The notes under the pieces were generated by a model. The model did not search any database, was not told the origin of the DNA, and was given only the letters and a program-made list of their open reading frames with translations. This document shows, piece by piece, positions 3,906 through 6,729 of a DNA stretch of 6,729 bases. Within the stretch, counting starts at the first letter, position 1, and each line of letters begins with the position of its first letter. Both the position numbers and the translations under genes were made by a program. The DNA comes from Acidobacteriaceae bacterium (GTDB taxonomy: Bacteria > Acidobacteriota > Terriglobia > Terriglobales > Acidobacteriaceae): the NCBI GenBank assembly GCA_025462785.1, contig JAOAPG010000391.1, positions 1-6,729 on the forward strand. Direction: 5' to 3'.

Positions 3906-5477
3906 ATGGCCGAACCCGAGGCAAATCACGCCCGGCAAATCTCAAACCCATGGCTGATCGCCATTTCAGTCATGCTGGCGACGTTTATGGAGGTTCTCGA
4001 CACCTCCATTGCTGCGGTTGCGTTGCCTTACATTGCGGGCAGCCTTTCGGCGACAAATGACGAAGCAACATGGGTGCTCACGAGTTATTTGGTCGCAAAC
4101 GCGATTGTTCTTCCAGCTAGTAGTTGGTTTTCACTGAAGTTCGGACGCAAGCGTTTCCTCATCACCTGCATCGTTATTTTCACCGTTTCTTCTTTTTTGT
4201 GTGGTGCGGCTACTAGCCTCGCCATCATCTTGATCGCTCGTGCTGTGCAGGGCGCAGGCGGCGGAGCTTTGCAACCACTCTCGCAATCCATTTTGCTCGA
4301 AAGTTTTCCGCCTGAGAAGCGTGGGGTGGCAATGGCGGTTTTTGCCTTGGGAGTCGTCGTGGCGCCAGTGCTTGGTCCAACTCTGGGCGGTTGGCTTACC
4401 GACACATACACGTGGCGTTGGGCTTTTTATATCAATATTCCGATCGGGATATTTGCGATCTTCATGATCATGCGGTATGTCGAAGATCCTCCATACATTA
4501 AGAATGCGAAACCGGGAAAAATCGACGGCATCGGACTTGGGCTGCTTGCAATTTGGCTGGGCTGTCTGCAAATTATCCTGGATAAGGGACAAGAAGACGA
4601 TTGGTTTGGAGCCACCTGGATTCGCTGGGCGACAGCTATTCTGCTTACGTCTTTTGTGAGCTTCCTGATTCGCGAGTTCCGGCACAAAAAGCCGCTAGTG
4701 GACTTGCGAGTCTTCCGGCATCGCAACTTTGCCCTAGGATGCGTGCTGATTGGGATCTTTGGCGCACTATTATATGGCCTGGTCACCCTCTTGCCCCTTT
4801 TCTATCAGGAACTGATGGGGTACACGGCTCTTATTGCCGGCTGGGCAGTGAGTCCGCGAGGCATTGGAGCTATTCTGGCTATGCCGATTATTGGAGTTCT
4901 CACTGCGAAAATCGACAATCGCTGGTTGCTGGCATTTGGATTTGCGCTATTTGGCGTAGCCAGTCTGTGGTTTGGAGAAGTCAACCTCTCGATTGGTCAA
5001 TGGTCACTCCTCTGGGCCATCATTATCAGTGGATTCGGCTCAGGATGCGTCTTCGTTCCGCTGTCGACAACCGCCATGGCGGGCCTTCCGAACGAAGAGA
5101 TTGGGAACGCCAGCGGACTTTATAATCTGCTGCGTAATATCGGAGGTAGCATCGGTATCTCGGTCGTGAACACAATAGTGACCCGACATACGCAGACGCA
5201 TCGCAACGAGATGTCACGCGCAATCACCTCAACTAGCGTGAATGTGCAGAGCCAGTTACGTGGAATCCAGCAGTTCCTCAGCTTCCAGGGTTCGTCGCCA
5301 TCGACCGCCCTGCATCGCGCATACGCGTTGATAGACGGAACCCTGAACCAGCAGGCGAGATTGTGGGCTTATGTAGATGACTTCCGCTACATGGCGCTCG
5401 TGTGCTTCGGATGCATCCCGATAGTATTCATGCTGAAGAAGGCAGTAGGAAAGGGCGGCGTGAGCGCGGGGCATTGA
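3906..5477 (+). CDS. DHA2/EmrB-type 14-helix multidrug efflux MFS transporter
   Basis: Inner-membrane drug:proton antiporter of the major facilitator superfamily, DHA2 family, 523 residues (EmrB proteins are about 510-530). Numbered from the ATG at 3906: helix 1 carries the family motif LDTSIAAVALP (31-41, Asp32). Motif A is SSWFSLKFGRKRF around 73-84, motif B is IARAVQGAGGGALQPL around 110-125, and antiporter motif C is GVVVAPVLGPTLGG around 149-162, followed by the characteristic WRWAFYINIPIG. Hydrophobic segments continue to the C-terminus, consistent with 14 helices. Partners EmrA (membrane fusion protein) and TolC, often encoded beside it, are absent within the window, so it either works alone or uses partners encoded elsewhere. 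Substrate cannot be told. Expression may be governed by the structured leader upstream. Confidence 0.94.
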   Translation: MAEPEANHARQISNPWLIAISVMLATFMEVLDTSIAAVALPYIAGSLSATNDEATWVLTSYLVANAIVLPASSWFSLKFGRKRFLITCIVIFTVSSFLCGAATSLAIILIARAVQGAGGGALQPLSQSILLESFPPEKRGVAMAVFALGVVVAPVLGPTLGGWLTDTYTWRWAFYINIPIGIFAIFMIMRYVEDPPYIKNAKPGKIDGIGLGLLAIWLGCLQIILDKGQEDDWFGATWIRWATAILLTSFVSFLIREFRHKKPLVDLRVFRHRNFALGCVLIGIFGALLYGLVTLLPLFYQELMGYTALIAGWAVSPRGIGAILAMPIIGVLTAKIDNRWLLAFGFALFGVASLWFGEVNLSIGQWSLLWAIIISGFGSGCVFVPLSTTAMAGLPNEEIGNASGLYNLLRNIGGSIGISVVNTIVTRHTQTHRNEMSRAITSTSVNVQSQLRGIQQFLSFQGSSPSTALHRAYALIDGTLNQQARLWAYVDDFRYMALVCFGCIPIVFMLKKAVGKGGVSAGH

Positions 5478-5513
5478 GGGCCACCGTCTCCTCTTCAAAC
5501 TCTGCTTTTCTTG

Positions 5514-5534
5514 CTCTCGCGCCTGCGACGAGAG
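5514..5534 (+). terminator. Weak hairpin after the efflux gene
   Basis: CTCTCG (5514-5519) and CGAGAG (5529-5534) form a 6-bp stem with a 9-nt loop, 37 bp after the stop codon. No T-run follows, so intrinsic termination is doubtful. The rest of 5478-5718 shows no gene or clear signal. Confidence 0.2.
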
Positions 5535-5718
5535 ACTGCTACGACTTTATGCGTCCGGTATTTCGCATGTAAATTGCGGCAGTATTAAAAATTCCGGGTT
5601 TCCCTGCATCTCCGGCCTACAAGTTGTACCCGCTCACCGGTTCGCCCGTAAATCAGCCTAGTTCCTTATGACAACCATCACAGCGACACCCTCGCGAGTG
5701 CCAGCACAATCGAGACCA

Positions 5719-5801
5719 GCCGCGAAGCGGCGTCGGAATGCAGCCCACGGCGTAAGCCGTGGGTAGCAGGTGATCCAAGTAGTCCCGGAGGGCGAAGGAA
5801 C
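5719..5801 (+). repeat. REP-like multi-hairpin end, left copy
   Basis: Three consecutive small stems: GCCGC-GAA-GCGGC (5719-5731), CCCACGGC-GTAA-GCCGTGGG (5744-5763) and CCC-GGA-GGG (5784-5792). The first 46 bases match the inverted right copy at 40 of 46 positions, and 5781-5801 matches 6244-6264 inverted at 17 of 21. The inner edge overlaps the translation start region of the transposase. This arrangement, REP hairpins flanking a RAYT gene, is typical of REP/BIME systems. Confidence 0.8.
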
Positions 5802-5802
5802 C

Positions 5803-6243
5803 TTGGCAACATACACTGGGTAACGTTGTCATTCACCTGACATTCAGCACAAAGGACCGGCAACCCCTCATTGCTCCGAGTTTCAAATCTGACCTCTTCG
5901 CGTACCTAGGTGGGATCGTCCGAGAAATGCAGGCGACCGCATTCATCATCAATGGCACGGAAGATCACGTTCATATGCTCGTGCGGGTTCGTCCCGCGCA
6001 CTCCATTGCGGAGGTTGCAAGAATCGTAAAAACGAATTCATCTCGATCGGTGCATGAAAAATGGAGCCTGCATTTGCATGGCAGACAGGATACGGCGCGT
6101 TCAGTGTAAGCGAATCCAATATAGCCGGGGTGACGAGATATATCGCCGCACAAGAAGAACATCACAGGGAGTTCATTTCAGGAGGACTATTATTCCTGAG
6201 AAAGAACAATGTGCTTTACGACGAAGCGCATTTGTGGGATTAA
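5803..6243 (+). pseudogene. REP-associated tyrosine (HUH/Y1) transposase, broken
   Basis: Remnant of a RAYT/IS200-like transposase that nicks single-stranded REP DNA. In the frame at 5810-6060 it reads HTLGNVVIHLTFSTKDRQPL, then GGIVREM and INGTEDHVHMLVRV with the HUH histidines at about 5966-5974. At 6061 the similarity continues in another frame: AFAWQTGYGAFSVSES, Tyr (6139-6141, the likely nucleophile) in VTRYIAAQEEHH, ending DEAHLWD. One base missing near the five-A run (6057-6061) explains the jump. The upstream frame has no ATG, GTG or TTG between the stop at 5780 and an internal ATG at 5927; a TTG at 5803 (TTG-GCA, then an extra A, then CAT) is off by one base. A short stretch near 6173-6196 reads SFQEDYY in the other frame, suggesting a compensating pair of indels. 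Full length would be about 147 residues, normal for the family. Confidence 0.85.
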
Positions 6244-6327
6244 GTTCTTTCGCCCGCAGGGGCTTTGGCTTTCAGCGACGCACCCACGGCTTGCGCCGTG
6301 GGCTGTATTCTTACGCCGCGTTGCGGC
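6244..6327 (-). repeat. REP-like multi-hairpin end, right copy
   Basis: Inverted relative to 5719-5801. On the minus strand it reads GCCGC-AAC-GCGGC (6327-6315), CCCACGGC-GCAA-GCCGTGGG (6302-6283), then a CCC/GGG motif ending in GGGCGAAAGAAC (6255-6244). Loops differ from the left copy while stems are kept, consistent with selection on structure. It ends 10 bp from the ssb stop codon, so its hairpins may also act on the 3' end of ssb mRNA. Confidence 0.8.
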
Positions 6328-6337
6328 TCGTTGCATT

Positions 6338-6729
6338 CTAGAACGGAATGTCTTCGTCGCTGATTGGGTTTGCTCCGGCGTGCTCTGGCTCTGGTGCGCG
6401 CTGATCGAAATTATTTCCGGATGTCCCGCGCGAGCTTCCGCCGAAGTCTCCGCCTCCGCCATCTCCTCGGCCACTCAGAAGGACTAGATCATTAGCGACG
6501 ATTTCCGTCTTGTATTTCTTCTGGCCGGTTTCTTTGTCATCCCACGAGCTGGTGCGCAAGCTGCCCTCGATGTAGAGTTTGCCGCCCTTTTTCACGTACT
6601 CTCCGACAATTTCAGCCAACCTCTGGAACGCGACGATGTTGTGCCACTCGGTGCGGTCCTGCCACTGCCCTTCTTTATCTTTGAAGCGTTCGTTGGTCGC
6701 GAGAGAAAACTTGGCAATGGGCATTCCGC
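6338..6729 (-). CDS. ssb: Single-stranded DNA-binding protein SSB (N-terminus outside window)
   Basis: Binds and protects single-stranded DNA as an OB-fold tetramer and recruits replication and repair enzymes through its C-terminal tip. About 130 residues are visible. The OB-fold core includes AKFSLATNERFKD, RTEWHNIVAFQRLAEIV and KGGKLYIEGSLRTSSW, then KYKTEIVANDLVLL. A glycine-rich linker (GRGDGGGGDFGG and onward) follows, and then the acidic tip DEDIPF, a close match to the canonical DDDIPF. The frame is open through the right edge, and the Met at 6722-6724 is internal (GMPIAKF is a known SSB segment), so about 30 N-terminal residues are missing. Its 3' end faces the RAYT unit. No sign of damage. 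Confidence 0.96.
   Translation of the reverse strand, partial: GMPIAKFSLATNERFKDKEGQWQDRTEWHNIVAFQRLAEIVGEYVKKGGKLYIEGSLRTSSWDDKETGQKKYKTEIVANDLVLLSGRGDGGGGDFGGSSRGTSGNNFDQRAPEPEHAGANPISDEDIPF

Larger units (their letters stand above)
5719..6327 (+). mobile_element. REP-associated transposase unit (RAYT with inverted REP ends)
   Basis: A symmetrical unit of about 609 bp: an inverted REP-like end of 83 bp, the transposase pseudogene, and a second inverted end of 84 bp starting directly after the transposase stop codon (6241-6243). It lies between the efflux gene and the 3' end of ssb. No target duplication is expected for HUH transposases, and I see none. Boundaries are set by the limits of the inverted similarity. 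Confidence 0.7.

Noticed and set aside
5744..5763. Intrinsic terminator of the efflux gene
   Set aside because: A strong stem but no T-run, and an inverted near-identical copy at the other side of the transposase shows it is a REP end.
5927..6109. Independent 60-residue protein with an HVH motif
   Set aside because: It is the middle of the broken transposase; similarity extends upstream of the ATG and continues downstream in another frame.

Overview
The window most resembles an accessory or patchwork stretch of an Acidobacteriota chromosome (Terriglobia, Koribacter/Sulfotelmatobacter-like). This is inferred from the style of the integrases, of a 49-residue small protein, of the REP-flanked transposase and of the SSB; nothing in the window proves it. 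Base composition is moderate (roughly 50-55% GC by eye) and no gene stands out strongly in codon use.

Layout. (1) 1-728 (+): C-terminal catalytic part of a tyrosine integrase whose start lies left of the window. (2) 777-853 (-): complete tRNA-Arg(CCU) with encoded CCA. (3) 879-1556 (-): a second, related tyrosine integrase with an intact catalytic core but no proper N-terminal domain. The two integrases point at the tRNA from opposite sides. (4) 1557-1907: decayed or noncoding DNA with three TGACA repeats on an 11-bp period and a candidate promoter. (5) 1908-2894 (+): a PAPS-dependent sulfotransferase. (6) 3106-3145: an exact 40-bp direct copy of the 5' half of the tRNA gene, from anticodon loop to 5' end. 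The two 40-bp copies frame a 2.3-kb unit (integrase plus sulfotransferase) that looks like a very small integrative island, or the remnant of a larger one. It appears inserted through the anticodon loop and supplies a new 5' half, and hence a new upstream region, to the tRNA gene.

(7) 3427-3576 (+): a 49-residue charged helical protein of unknown function. (8) 3577-3905: leader of the next gene, with a foldable region that can form a three-way junction or an alternative pseudoknot. (9) 3906-5477 (+): a 14-helix DHA2/EmrB-type multidrug efflux transporter without a visible EmrA or TolC partner. (10) 5719-6327: a REP-associated tyrosine transposase (RAYT, HUH/Y1) unit about 609 bp long. It is bounded by inverted, multi-hairpin REP-like ends of about 83 bp. 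The transposase is broken by loss of its start and by frameshifts. (11) 6338-6729 (-): the C-terminal 130 residues of single-stranded DNA-binding protein SSB, with its canonical acidic tip, running off the right end.

The genes do not form one pathway. The window records at least two mobile processes, tRNA-targeted integration on the left and REP/RAYT spread on the right, around a core gene (ssb) and an efflux pump. The most unusual points are the 5'-half tRNA duplication, the pair of integrases flanking one tRNA, the 11-bp-period repeats near both integrases, the switch-like leader before the efflux gene, and the well-preserved RAYT ends around a decayed transposase.
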